From Bacillus spongiae (GTDB lineage Bacteria; Bacillota; Bacilli; Bacillales; Bacillaceae_K), in assembly GCF_037120725.1 (NCBI RefSeq), contig NZ_JBBAXC010000001.1, positions 1 through 64,000 of the forward strand: DNA of 64,000 nt, read 5' to 3'. The notes below the pieces were generated by a model that did not search any database, had not been told where the DNA came from, and saw only the letters and a program-made list of their open reading frames with translations. Each line of letters opens with the position of its first letter. Position 1 is the first letter of the stretch. The position numbers and the translations under genes are program-made. This document shows positions 1-7,353 of the stretch, one piece after another.

Positions 1-1
1 T

Positions 2-199
2 GATAATGCTTCAATGGAGAATTTTTTTGGAATTATGAAACAAGAAATGTATCATGGTGAGACATTAGTTTCTTATACAGAACTGAAACAAAAAATTAAG
101 GGGTACATTGATTACTATAATAACGACCGAATAAAAGTAAAATTGGCTGGCTTAAGTCCAGTACAATACCGAACTCAAACCAACCTAATAGCAGTATAA
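2..199 (+). CDS. IS3-family transposase (OrfB/DDE integrase), C-terminal fragment
   Basis: The frame is open from the window edge at base 2, so most of the gene lies outside. The visible 65 residues begin DNASMENFFGIMKQEM, the part of the IS3-type integrase core that carries the last catalytic acidic residue (the Glu in MENFF). They end with the family signature YYNNDRIKVKLAGLSPVQYR. The ATG at 14 is internal and is not a real start. The stop at 197-199 is followed about 10 bases later by what looks like the element's right end. Whether the element is intact cannot be judged because the left part is not shown. Confidence 0.85.
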   Translation, partial: DNASMENFFGIMKQEMYHGETLVSYTELKQKIKGYIDYYNNDRIKVKLAGLSPVQYRTQTNLIAV

Positions 200-228
200 C
201 TAAAACTCTAACTTTCAGGGGTCACTAC
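2..228 (+). mobile_element. right end of an IS3-family insertion sequence
   Basis: Behind the transposase stop lies aactttcaggggtcact (210-226). Its reverse complement, agtgacccctgaaagtt, has the look of IS3-family terminal repeats (a TG...GACCCC...AAAGTT type end). The exact last base and the target duplication cannot be set without the left end. Confidence 0.55.
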
Positions 229-620
229 CCGATTGGCAGATTTTTTTATTTTCGTCATTTTAAGGGGTTTGAAAAAATTCTACCAGTTAAAGATATACAG
301 ATTGTCAAATGCCTTCTAAGCTCTTAAAAGAGTGACTATATGTCTTCATTCAATTGTAAAGTATGGACAGCGGGGGAAAAGGAACTTTTTCAAGCGAAGA
401 TTAAGGTGCACACCAATATTTTTAGCTAGCCTTTTAACGTTTTTGAAAGAGGTCTTAAAAAAGAAATAACAACAATAAGCATTTACGTAAGGAATAATTA
501 TAGAGTAAGATTATTGATGGGGAATTTACTGTTAAAGGTCATTCTATTCCGTCATGGGAGGTATTTATTATTGAATGGCTTCATAATGGAAAAATATATT
601 ATTCTTGCTTATAGATAAAA
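229..620. other. gene-free stretch with decayed coding remnants
   Basis: Between the IS end and the rpsD terminator no intact gene is visible. Two short open stretches read like protein: an ATG frame at 340-429 (about 29 codons, starting MSSFNCKVWTAGEKELF) and a start-less frame at 507-614 (35 codons, containing GEFTVKGHSIPSWEVFIIEW). They lie in different frames and stop codons separate them. I infer debris of an older gene next to the insertion element. No function is recognised. Confidence 0.3.
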
Positions 621-656
621 AAAACCCTAGAAACGATGTTATATACGTTTCTAGGG
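613..656 (-). terminator. rpsD terminator
   Basis: An 11-bp perfect stem (625-635 with 646-656) is followed on the minus strand by the T run complementary to the A run at 617-624. It sits about 30 bases behind the rpsD stop. Confidence 0.85.
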
Positions 657-688
657 TCCTTATCATCGCTATTTATTAAGCGATTTAA

Positions 689-1291
689 TTAACGAGAGTA
701 GAACTCAACGATAAGTGCTTCGTTAATTTCAGCTGGAAGTTCAGAACGCTCTGGTAAGCGGTTGAATGTTCCTTCTAGCTTGTCAGCGTCGAATGTTAAG
801 AAGTCTGGTACGAAGTTACTTGCTTCGATAGCTTCTTTAACAATGCTAAGGTTACGTGATTTTTCACGTACACCAATTGTTTGACCAGCTTGTAAACGAT
901 ATGATGGAATATCTACACGGCTTCCATCTACAGTGATGTGACCATGATTTACAAGTTGACGAGCTTGACGACGAGTACGAGCTAAACCAAGACGATAAAC
1001 AACGTTATCAAGGCGAGATTCAAGTAAAATCATGAAGTTTTCACCATGTTTACCTTGGAATTTAGCAGCGATGTCAAATAAATTACGGAATTGACGCTCA
1101 GTTACACCGTACATATGACGAAGCTTTTGTTTCTCTTGTAGTTGAAGACCAAACTCAGAGATTTTTTTACGTTGATTAGGACCGTGTTGTCCTGGAGCGT
1201 AAGGACGCTTTTCTAATTCTTTTCCTGAACCGCTTAGTGAAATACCAAGACGACGGGATAATTTCCAACTTGGACCAGTATATCGAGCCAT
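689..1291 (-). CDS. rpsD: 30S ribosomal protein S4
   Basis: This 200-residue protein has the normal length of bacterial S4. It starts [19 protein letters not shown], as S4 proteins do. The N-terminal ribosomal S4/S9 part is followed by the S4 RNA-binding domain (about residues 92-155, including [20 protein letters not shown] and [11 protein letters not shown]). S4 binds 16S rRNA early in small-subunit assembly. The start is fixed by an aaaggagga SD about 7 bases upstream. The gene stands alone between its own promoter and terminator. Its roughly 180-nt leader fits the autoregulated rpsD of Bacillus, where S4 represses its own mRNA. Confidence 0.98.
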   Translation of the reverse strand: MARYTGPSWKLSRRLGISLSGSGKELEKRPYAPGQHGPNQRKKISEFGLQLQEKQKLRHMYGVTERQFRNLFDIAAKFQGKHGENFMILLESRLDNVVYRLGLARTRRQARQLVNHGHITVDGSRVDIPSYRLQAGQTIGVREKSRNLSIVKEAIEASNFVPDFLTFDADKLEGTFNRLPERSELPAEINEALIVEFYSR

Positions 1292-1471
1292 GAATGACTC
1301 CTCCTTTAATGTTTTTATTTTGTTGTAAAATAAAAACAGGTATGAACAGCATTTATGTGCATTATATTTTCATGTACCATCGCCCTTGCAGCAAAGGGTT
1401 ACTCGATACACCTCAAATGAGGAATAAAATACGAACATAAGGTATTCATATAGGCTGCATTATTTTACACA
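1292..1471 (-). promoter_or_regulatory. long rpsD leader, probable S4 autoregulatory site
   Basis: The predicted start at about 1471 leaves a leader of about 180 nt before the ATG. That is far longer than needed for translation and similar to the B. subtilis rpsD leader, which S4 binds to repress translation (established for that species). I did not fold the leader reliably, so the S4 target structure is inferred from position, length and gene identity. Confidence 0.55.
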
Positions 1472-1477
1472 AAGAAC

Positions 1478-1506
1478 ATTATATGATTTATGACAATAAG
1501 AGTCAA
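1478..1506 (-). promoter_or_regulatory. SigmaA promoter of rpsD
   Basis: On the minus strand TTGACT (complement of 1501-1506) and TATAAT (complement of 1478-1483) are separated by exactly 17 bases. This is a near-consensus vegetative promoter, as expected for a ribosomal protein gene. Confidence 0.8.
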
Positions 1507-1607
1507 GTGTCATTTGATTTTAATGTTAGGAATTTGCTGTAAATGAAAGCTGTTTTTTAACATTAGCAATGGAATATTATTATTTATACAGAAATTTTTT
1601 ACTGTGA

Positions 1608-1613
1608 TATAAT
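1608..1613 (+). promoter_or_regulatory. possible -10 box of the gene at 1663
   Basis: A TATAAT lies 50 bases before the ATG. The best -35 at 17-base spacing is TATACA (1585-1590), a 4 of 6 match. This would make the gene divergent from rpsD. Confidence 0.4.
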
Positions 1614-1662
1614 TTATTGTAAGGATAAATTATGTTTTTTAAGATAATGAAAAAGAGTGATA

Positions 1663-2250
1663 ATGTTGCAAGAATCAAGACGAGAGAGGAATATTCGATA
1701 TAGTCTAGTTAGCTTTTTTTTAGTGATAACGTTTATAGGATTTACCTGGAACAGTAGGACCGATTCTATTCATTCTTTGGATAAACAATCACTTCAAGTA
1801 CTGGTATTAAGTGAAGGGAACAAAGATGAAAACCCTACTGTAGTAGTAGCTCGCGAAAATGAAGCGGAAAATTATTTAATTATATACGAAGTAGATACTC
1901 AAGACCGTTTTCGTTTTCTTGTAAAAGAGCAAATGATTGTGAATGGAACTGTTTCTGCTTTAAAGAAGCAAAACAGTAAGGAGAATGGCTTTTGGGCACT
2001 TATAAATGGTGATTGGACGTTTTATAATTCCTCGATGGCGAAGAAGAGTGTTCACTTCCAAGGTGAAGATGGTTTAAATGGAAGTGATGTACCATTTGAG
2101 ATGATAAATGACGAGGTTAGCCTCATTAATGAAGAAGTCTCCTTTTCAAATGTGAATATGGAAAAGCTTCAGTCGATTCACCTATTAGATGAAAACCAAG
2201 CAGCATGGCTCATTGTGTATGAACAAAAATTTGAAGTAGCCAAGAAGTAA
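1663..2250 (+). CDS. hypothetical membrane-anchored protein
   Basis: I do not recognise this protein of about 195 residues. One hydrophobic segment near the N-terminus (YSLVSFFLVITFIGFTW, about residues 13-29) follows a basic stretch (QESRRERNIR). This predicts a single N-terminal membrane anchor or uncleaved signal with the rest outside the cell. No lipobox cysteine follows it. The start is uncertain: GTG 1657, ATG 1663 and TTG 1666 are in frame. A weak aaaaagag lies before ATG 1663, which I chose. The gene is divergent from rpsD and ends 44 bases before dgcP, so the two may be co-transcribed. The codon pattern looks normal. Confidence 0.6.
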   Translation: MLQESRRERNIRYSLVSFFLVITFIGFTWNSRTDSIHSLDKQSLQVLVLSEGNKDENPTVVVARENEAENYLIIYEVDTQDRFRFLVKEQMIVNGTVSALKKQNSKENGFWALINGDWTFYNSSMAKKSVHFQGEDGLNGSDVPFEMINDEVSLINEEVSFSNVNMEKLQSIHLLDENQAAWLIVYEQKFEVAKK

Positions 2251-2294
2251 GCCTCTATGGGGTTAGGATTATACGTTAGATGTAGGTGGTAAAA

Positions 2295-4157
2295 ATGGTC
2301 ATAAGAGGAATTGAAGTTCTACAGAAATATAAATCTGAACTTTTTGACCTTATAAACGAATTTGAATATAAAGAATATAAAAATACCGATTGGTTAACGA
2401 AATGGACCTTGATTATCCAAGAAGTATTCAATATGAAAGGTGTTACCTTCTACCTTAGAAAAGAGAAAATATTCAAAGAAATGAGACCTTTACATAGTAA
2501 CAAAGAAAAAACGGTGACGTTACAAGAGGTAATGGAGTTATTTCCTGATGACTCTTTAATTAATACAGAAAATTTGGATAAATATAGTCAATTCTCCTCT
2601 TTTTCGCAAGTGATTCTACTGCGTTCAATGACAAATGAACCTATTGCTCTTTTATGCTTCAAGGAGCGATGGGAAGCAATAGGAGAAATTAATCTTTCGA
2701 ATTTTGTAGCGGAATTTTGTCACAGTTCAAGCGGGTTAATGAATAAATTGTTGACAATAACGGAAATTATCGAAGAGGAAGAACGCTATCGTGAATTGTT
2801 TAAGGTAACAGAGACTTTTCATTCTTCTATGGAAGTAGATACACTACTAGATGAAATTATCACAACGCTTCATAAAGTATTTCCATCGTATTCGTCCAAA
2901 TTACTTTTATCAAATGATCACCAACATTATGCAGATGTTAGAATTCAAAATTTTAATTTTGACACTGCTACCTCTGCAGCAATGGAAAGTTTTGTGAACG
3001 GGGTCATACAGGTAGAGAGTAATCTAAATTCAGGAAATACTGTTTTTTACGCACCTTTAAGAGGGAAGCAAGGGATATATGGTGTGATGCAAGTTAGTTC
3101 ACAACATGAGAAGTTGTTTCAAAAAAAAGAGATAGAATTCATAAAGTTATTAGCTTACACAGCAGGAAGCGCATTAGAAAACGCGAAGCTATATCAGCAG
3201 TCCAAGCAATTAATTTCAGATTTGCAATTAATAAATGAGACATCTCACCGTTTAAATTTAAATCTAAGGCTTTCTGAAACTTTAGCATTTTTAAACACTC
3301 AAATTCAGAAGTCTTTTAAAACTTCGGACATAGGGTTTGTCTTTTTAAAGGACAGCAAGGAGCGCTTTAAAATCTTACCGGGAAGCAGTGATTTGTTTAG
3401 AACAGGGAATGGGATAGAGTATATTCATTTAGTTGAAGCTCGAATGTCAAAAGGAAATGACCCTCTGTTTATCGGTGATTTAAAAGGAAAATATGGTCAA
3501 AGTAATTTGGTATTTCGTTCTATTATGGCTGTTCCGATGGTGCAGCATAGCGAAATGATTGGTTTTTGTCTCGTTTTGCATCAGGAACCTTATTTTTTCT
3601 CGTATGATATGTTTAAGCTATTACAATCATTTATTCACCATTCAACATTAGCGTTAACAAACTCGATGTTAAGAGAAAAACTAGAAGAGATGGTCATTAC
3701 AGACTACCTTACTCAGTTATACTCACGCTATCATTTGGATGAATTTATTGAACGTTCTATAAGAGAAGATACAAGAGGTGTTTTGCTATTAATAGATATA
3801 GATGATTTTAAACATGTAAATGATACATATGGTCATCATATTGGTGACAAGGTCCTTATTCAAGTAGCAAAACTGTTGAAAGAAACCGTGACAGGTAAAG
3901 GTCTAGGAGCAAGGTGGGGTGGCGAAGAAATGGCTGTTTATTTTCCACAATCTCGAATTAATGATGTGATTCAAATTGCTCAAGATATTGTGGAGGAAGC
4001 TTCGCGGAAAACCCAGCCCCCAATCACGGTTTCTTGTGGCTTAGCAGGATGGGATTGTGGTCATCCAGTTTCATCTATGAATTTATTCATGCAAGCGGAC
4101 GAAGCTTTGTATGAGGCAAAAAGGGAAGGGAAAAACCAAGTAATAATTAGAGGATAA
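2295..4157 (+). CDS. dgcP: GAF-GGDEF protein, diguanylate cyclase DgcP (YtrP)
   Basis: The protein has 620 residues from ATG 2295, which is preceded by gtaggtgg; the in-frame GTG at 2286 lies inside the SD. After an N-terminal region of about 165 residues come two GAF-like sensor parts (about 170-300 and 310-455) and a C-terminal GGDEF domain (about 460-620). The GGDEF domain contains LLLIDIDDFKHVNDTYGHHIGD and the active-site loop ARWGGEEMAVYF. It is expected to make cyclic di-GMP from two GTP in the cytoplasm. The signature is GGEEM, not GGDEF or GGEEF, and no RxxD inhibitory site precedes it. Position beside fRMsr, refZ and rpsD matches B. subtilis ytrP. Catalytic activity is likely but is not proven by this motif. 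Confidence 0.85.
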   Translation: MVIRGIEVLQKYKSELFDLINEFEYKEYKNTDWLTKWTLIIQEVFNMKGVTFYLRKEKIFKEMRPLHSNKEKTVTLQEVMELFPDDSLINTENLDKYSQFSSFSQVILLRSMTNEPIALLCFKERWEAIGEINLSNFVAEFCHSSSGLMNKLLTITEIIEEEERYRELFKVTETFHSSMEVDTLLDEIITTLHKVFPSYSSKLLLSNDHQHYADVRIQNFNFDTATSAAMESFVNGVIQVESNLNSGNTVFYAPLRGKQGIYGVMQVSSQHEKLFQKKEIEFIKLLAYTAGSALENAKLYQQSKQLISDLQLINETSHRLNLNLRLSETLAFLNTQIQKSFKTSDIGFVFLKDSKERFKILPGSSDLFRTGNGIEYIHLVEARMSKGNDPLFIGDLKGKYGQSNLVFRSIMAVPMVQHSEMIGFCLVLHQEPYFFSYDMFKLLQSFIHHSTLALTNSMLREKLEEMVITDYLTQLYSRYHLDEFIERSIREDTRGVLLLIDIDDFKHVNDTYGHHIGDKVLIQVAKLLKETVTGKGLGARWGGEEMAVYFPQSRINDVIQIAQDIVEEASRKTQPPITVSCGLAGWDCGHPVSSMNLFMQADEALYEAKREGKNQVIIRG

Positions 4158-4168
4158 TAAAAGGTTTG

Positions 4169-4222
4169 ATAGTGAAATCACTTATGTTTAGTGTATTTTA
4201 TTTTCACTATTTTTCCTTTTTT
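4169..4222 (+). terminator. probable dgcP terminator
   Basis: The 9-bp inverted repeat atagtgaaa (4169-4177) and tttcactat (4202-4210) has an inner cact/agtg stem. A T-rich tract (4211-4223) follows it. The loop is long, so efficiency is uncertain. Confidence 0.5.
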
Positions 4223-4224
4223 TG

Positions 4225-4246
4225 TGATAGAATGAAAACGGTTACA
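4225..4246 (+). promoter_or_regulatory. extended -10 and overlapping cre site of methionine gamma-lyase
   Basis: TGATAGAAT (4225-4233) is an extended -10. TGAAAACGGTTACA (4233-4246) matches the CcpA operator pattern TGNAARCGNWWWCA at all positions. The site overlaps the expected transcription start, a position from which CcpA normally represses. The -35 is weak. Confidence 0.6.
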
Positions 4247-4264
4247 AAAAATAGGGGGAATACG

Positions 4265-5467
4265 ATGACAAAGGGGAAGCGAAAATTCGAAACAGCAGTC
4301 ATTCATCACGGTTATTCATCTGAGAATCACAGCGATAGTTTAGCACCACCGCTATATCAAACGTCGACATTTACTTTTGATAGTGCAGAGCAAGGAGCAA
4401 GACGCTTTGCTGGTGAAGAGGAAGGCTATATTTACTCAAGACTTTCAAATCCTACGGTAAATATGCTAGAAGAAAGACTAGCTTTGCTAGAAAGAGGAGA
4501 GAAAGCTTTAGCTTTCAGCTCAGGTATGGCAGCGGTATCAGCTGTGTTATTGACGTTAACAAAGGCCTCTGACCATATTGTTTGTTCACAAGGAGTCTAT
4601 GGATGTACATTTGGATTATTACAAATGATGGAAGAGAAATATAATATTACTCATGATTTTTCTAATATGAGTACAAGAGAAGAGATAGAAAGCGTTATTC
4701 AACCAAACACAGCCTGTATTTATGTAGAGACACCTATCAATCCTACAATGAAACTCATTGATCTTTCTTTAATTGTAGAGGTAGCAAAGGAAAGAGGAAT
4801 TCCCGTTATTGTGGATAATACGTTTTGCTCGCCATATTTACAAAACCCTTTGGAAATTGGTTGCGATATAGTTGTTCATAGCGCTACCAAATACATTGGA
4901 GGGCATGGGGATGTGATTGCTGGAATACTTGTTGGGAAAACAGATAGGATGATAGATATTCAGTCGACCACTCAAAAAGATATCGGTGGAGTTATCTCTC
5001 CGTTTGATGCCTGGTTGCTATTAAGAGGGTTAAAAACGTTGCCGATAAGGATGGATCGTCACTGTGAAAATGCTGAAGTCATCTTTGCATACTTGAAATC
5101 ACACCCACTCGTAGAGCAAGTTTATTATCCAGGGGACCCTGATTCTGAAGACTATAGTATAATGAAAGCACAAATGAGAAAAGCAGGTGGACTTATTTCT
5201 TTTGAAATAAAAGGTGGAAAAGAGACCGCACAACAATTTATGAACTCCCTAAAGTTAATAAAAATAGCGGTTAGCTTAGGGGACGCGGAATCATTGATAC
5301 AGCATCCAGCTACTATGACACATGCGGTTGTCCCTTCGGAAGAGCGAGAAAAAATGGGTATTTCCGATCGTTTATTAAGATTGTCCGTTGGGTTGGAAGC
5401 GACGGATGATATTATAAATGATCTTGATAGAGCATTTAGTACTGTATTAACAATGCAAGAGTGCTGA
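4265..5467 (+). CDS. mdeA: methionine gamma-lyase
   Basis: This PLP enzyme of the Cys/Met metabolism family cleaves methionine to methanethiol, 2-oxobutyrate and ammonia. The real start is ATG 4265 behind aggggga, giving 400 residues. The frame upstream is non-coding. Visible are the YSRLSNPTVNMLEERLALLE region, the PLP lysine at about 209 in SATKYIGGHGDVIAG, and Tyr112-Gly-Cys114 in VYGCTF. That cysteine corresponds to Cys116 of Pseudomonas methionine gamma-lyase. It separates this enzyme from cystathionine gamma-synthase and beta-lyase, which usually have Gly there. A perfect cre site lies 18 bases before the start, suggesting repression on good carbon sources. The gene stands alone with its own terminator. 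Confidence 0.85.
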   Translation: MTKGKRKFETAVIHHGYSSENHSDSLAPPLYQTSTFTFDSAEQGARRFAGEEEGYIYSRLSNPTVNMLEERLALLERGEKALAFSSGMAAVSAVLLTLTKASDHIVCSQGVYGCTFGLLQMMEEKYNITHDFSNMSTREEIESVIQPNTACIYVETPINPTMKLIDLSLIVEVAKERGIPVIVDNTFCSPYLQNPLEIGCDIVVHSATKYIGGHGDVIAGILVGKTDRMIDIQSTTQKDIGGVISPFDAWLLLRGLKTLPIRMDRHCENAEVIFAYLKSHPLVEQVYYPGDPDSEDYSIMKAQMRKAGGLISFEIKGGKETAQQFMNSLKLIKIAVSLGDAESLIQHPATMTHAVVPSEEREKMGISDRLLRLSVGLEATDDIINDLDRAFSTVLTMQEC

Positions 5468-5506
5468 CTGACGAAAACAACATATTACATAGCCAATACT
5501 GCTCAA

Positions 5507-5537
5507 TACATCACTATAAAAAGTGATGTATTTTTTT
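5507..5537 (+). terminator. mdeA terminator
   Basis: A 9-bp perfect stem (5507-5515 with 5522-5530) is followed by seven T. Confidence 0.9.
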
Positions 5538-5605
5538 ATAGTACAGAGTGAAAATTAATTATTCTCTTAAATTAGAGTTTTGGGGGAAGGTGTAGGAAAT
5601 AGGAT

Positions 5606-5642
5606 AAAAAAAGATAGTACAACTATACTCATTGCACTATCT
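5606..5642 (-). terminator. terminator of the fRMsr gene
   Basis: A 7-bp stem agatagt/actatct (5612-5618, 5636-5642) is followed on the minus strand by a T run (complement of 5606-5612). It lies about 40 bases behind the stop. Confidence 0.55.
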
Positions 5643-5679
5643 ATGACAATTCAGTTAGTTAGATTCGAGACGATTCCAT

Positions 5680-6159
5680 CTATAGGAGCTCTTCTAAGGC
5701 TTTAACGAACTCTTTCAACATTTTTTCATCAATCTCATCAAAGCGGTCTGTTATAGGTGAGTCGATATCTAATACGCCAAATACTTTACCGTCTTTGTAT
5801 ATTGGTAGAACAATTTCGGAATGAGTTGCTGCATCACATGCAATATGACCGGGGAATTGATGAACATCCGATACACGATAAGTTTTTTGTTCTTTTGCTG
5901 CCGATCCACAAACACCTTTTCCTAGCGGAATTCGGATGCAGGCAGGTAGTCCTTGGAACGGTCCTAAAACAAGCTGCTCATCTTCTAAAAGATAAAACCC
6001 TACCCAGTTGACCTCTTGTAAAAATTGGTTAAGAAGGGCGGATGCATTACTTAAGTTTGCTACAACATTTTTTTCGCCAGCTAACAAGGCTTGTAGCTGC
6101 TTAATCACCAATACATAATTCTCTTCTTTAGTACCTGAATAATTTTCTACGTTAAACAT
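5680..6159 (-). CDS. msrC: free methionine-R-sulfoxide reductase, GAF-fold (YtsP)
   Basis: A single GAF domain of about 159 residues reduces free Met-R-sulfoxide in the cytoplasm with thioredoxin. The three cysteines of the fRMsr active site are present: in GLPACIRIPL, GKGVCGSA and GHIACDAATHSE. I chose ATG 6159 (MFNVENYSG) because homologues start there and agcgagg precedes it; the frame could begin at 6189. The length agrees with fRMsr of E. coli and B. subtilis YtsP. It is the only minus-strand gene between dgcP and refZ, in the same neighbourhood as in B. subtilis. It probably has its own promoter in 6190-6378. Confidence 0.88.
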   Translation of the reverse strand: MFNVENYSGTKEENYVLVIKQLQALLAGEKNVVANLSNASALLNQFLQEVNWVGFYLLEDEQLVLGPFQGLPACIRIPLGKGVCGSAAKEQKTYRVSDVHQFPGHIACDAATHSEIVLPIYKDGKVFGVLDIDSPITDRFDEIDEKMLKEFVKALEELL

Positions 6160-6378
6160 GCTAAAACCTCGCTTTTCAACAATTTTCATACATTATATGC
6201 TCATTTTAGTCCGTTGTTAAGGGAATTGTCGAGCAATTGATAAAGGAATAAGACAAGTGGGAAAAGAAGTTATTTTTAATTAAGGATGATTTGTTTCGAT
6301 AATCAAAATACCTTTCAGATAGTTTTAGCACACGAATCAACAATAATCAACTAAATAGCATGAAATGGGGAAAAAGAA

Positions 6379-7035
6379 ATGAATAAGGTTGTATCGAGTA
6401 CAAGAGAGAAAATAATGACAGCTGCTATCTATCTTTTTAATACAAAAGGGTATCATGGAACATCTGTCCGTGATATTAGCTCGAGAGCAAATGTAAATGT
6501 AGCGAACGTATCTTATTATTTCAAAGGAAAACAAGGTCTATTAGAAGAGTGTTTTACTCGTTTTTTTGAACCATATTTGCTGATTATTGAAAAGGTAATA
6601 AAAAAGATTGATGAGGAGCGAGCTGATAGATTATTGCTAGAAGCGATAAAAAATATTTTGACTTTTCAAAGTCAGCATCATCATTTGTCTCGTCTAGTGT
6701 TGCGGGAGATAACAGTTGATTCACAAGTAACGAGAGAAATTTGTTCGTCTTACTTAATGAAAGAGCGTTATTACTTAAAATTATTTTTTGAAAAAGGAAT
6801 TCAACAAGGTGTTTTCTCACCCTTTCCAATTTCATTTGCAGTCGTCCATTTGAAATCGCTATTGTCGATGCCGTTTATTAATAAGCAATATATGGAAGAA
6901 GTGTGGAACTTATATCCCCATGATAAACTCTTTACGGATCGATACTTTTTATCTATTCAAATGTGGATTAATAAAGTTCTCCTTAAATCGAATATCGTCC
7001 ATCAGGAGCCATTGTCGGCAATAGTCAACCAATAA
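6379..7035 (+). CDS. refZ: TetR-family forespore chromosome-capture regulator RefZ (YttP)
   Basis: This 218-residue TetR-type protein has an N-terminal helix-turn-helix (about residues 9-55: TREKIMTAAIYLFNTKGYHG, VNVANVSYYFKGKQGLLEEC). The C-terminal helical part is the regulatory and dimerisation domain. In B. subtilis RefZ binds a few sites near oriC and acts on FtsZ placement and chromosome capture in sporulation. I assign the name from the close sequence resemblance and the position between ytsP and ezrA. The start ATG 6379 follows gggga. Whether RefZ motifs lie near this gene was not tested. Confidence 0.85.
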   Translation: MNKVVSSTREKIMTAAIYLFNTKGYHGTSVRDISSRANVNVANVSYYFKGKQGLLEECFTRFFEPYLLIIEKVIKKIDEERADRLLLEAIKNILTFQSQHHHLSRLVLREITVDSQVTREICSSYLMKERYYLKLFFEKGIQQGVFSPFPISFAVVHLKSLLSMPFINKQYMEEVWNLYPHDKLFTDRYFLSIQMWINKVLLKSNIVHQEPLSAIVNQ

Positions 7036-7054
7036 CAACATACGAAATAATTTG

Positions 7055-7100
7055 AAAGTTTGGTATTTTGACCCGTTATGGAGGATACCAAACTTTTTTA
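7055..7100 (+). terminator. refZ terminator
   Basis: A 12-bp perfect stem aaagtttggtat/ataccaaacttt (7055-7066, 7085-7096) ends in a T run. Confidence 0.85.
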
Positions 7101-7353
7101 TTGTGCATTATTTAAGTGATTTTTTCAGAATCAAATTGACTATTTTACTATTATCTAATTTCTTTTATGGTCTTAACAAGTTATAATATAAAGATGTCAT
7201 TATTTTCGTAGATTTAAAGTGAAAGTAAGAAAGACTTCAAAAAATTAGAATTTATTCGTCAAAAATTGGCATGAACATGGTATCATTAAACAATAATATA
7301 CAATTTTAGATCGTGTTTAATATAAATGAACAAGCGAGAACAGGAGGCTTATG
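7101..7353 (+). promoter_or_regulatory. AT-rich ezrA promoter region
   Basis: This stretch holds no gene. Two possible -10 boxes are seen: TATAAT at 7184-7189 (weak -35 TTTCTT at 17 bases) and the extended TGGTATCAT ending at 7286. No operator or strong hairpin was noticed. Confidence 0.35.

Noticed and set aside
4166-4264. N-terminal extension of methionine gamma-lyase
   Set aside because: The frame runs through the dgcP terminator, promoter and cre site; the SD and family length support ATG 4265.
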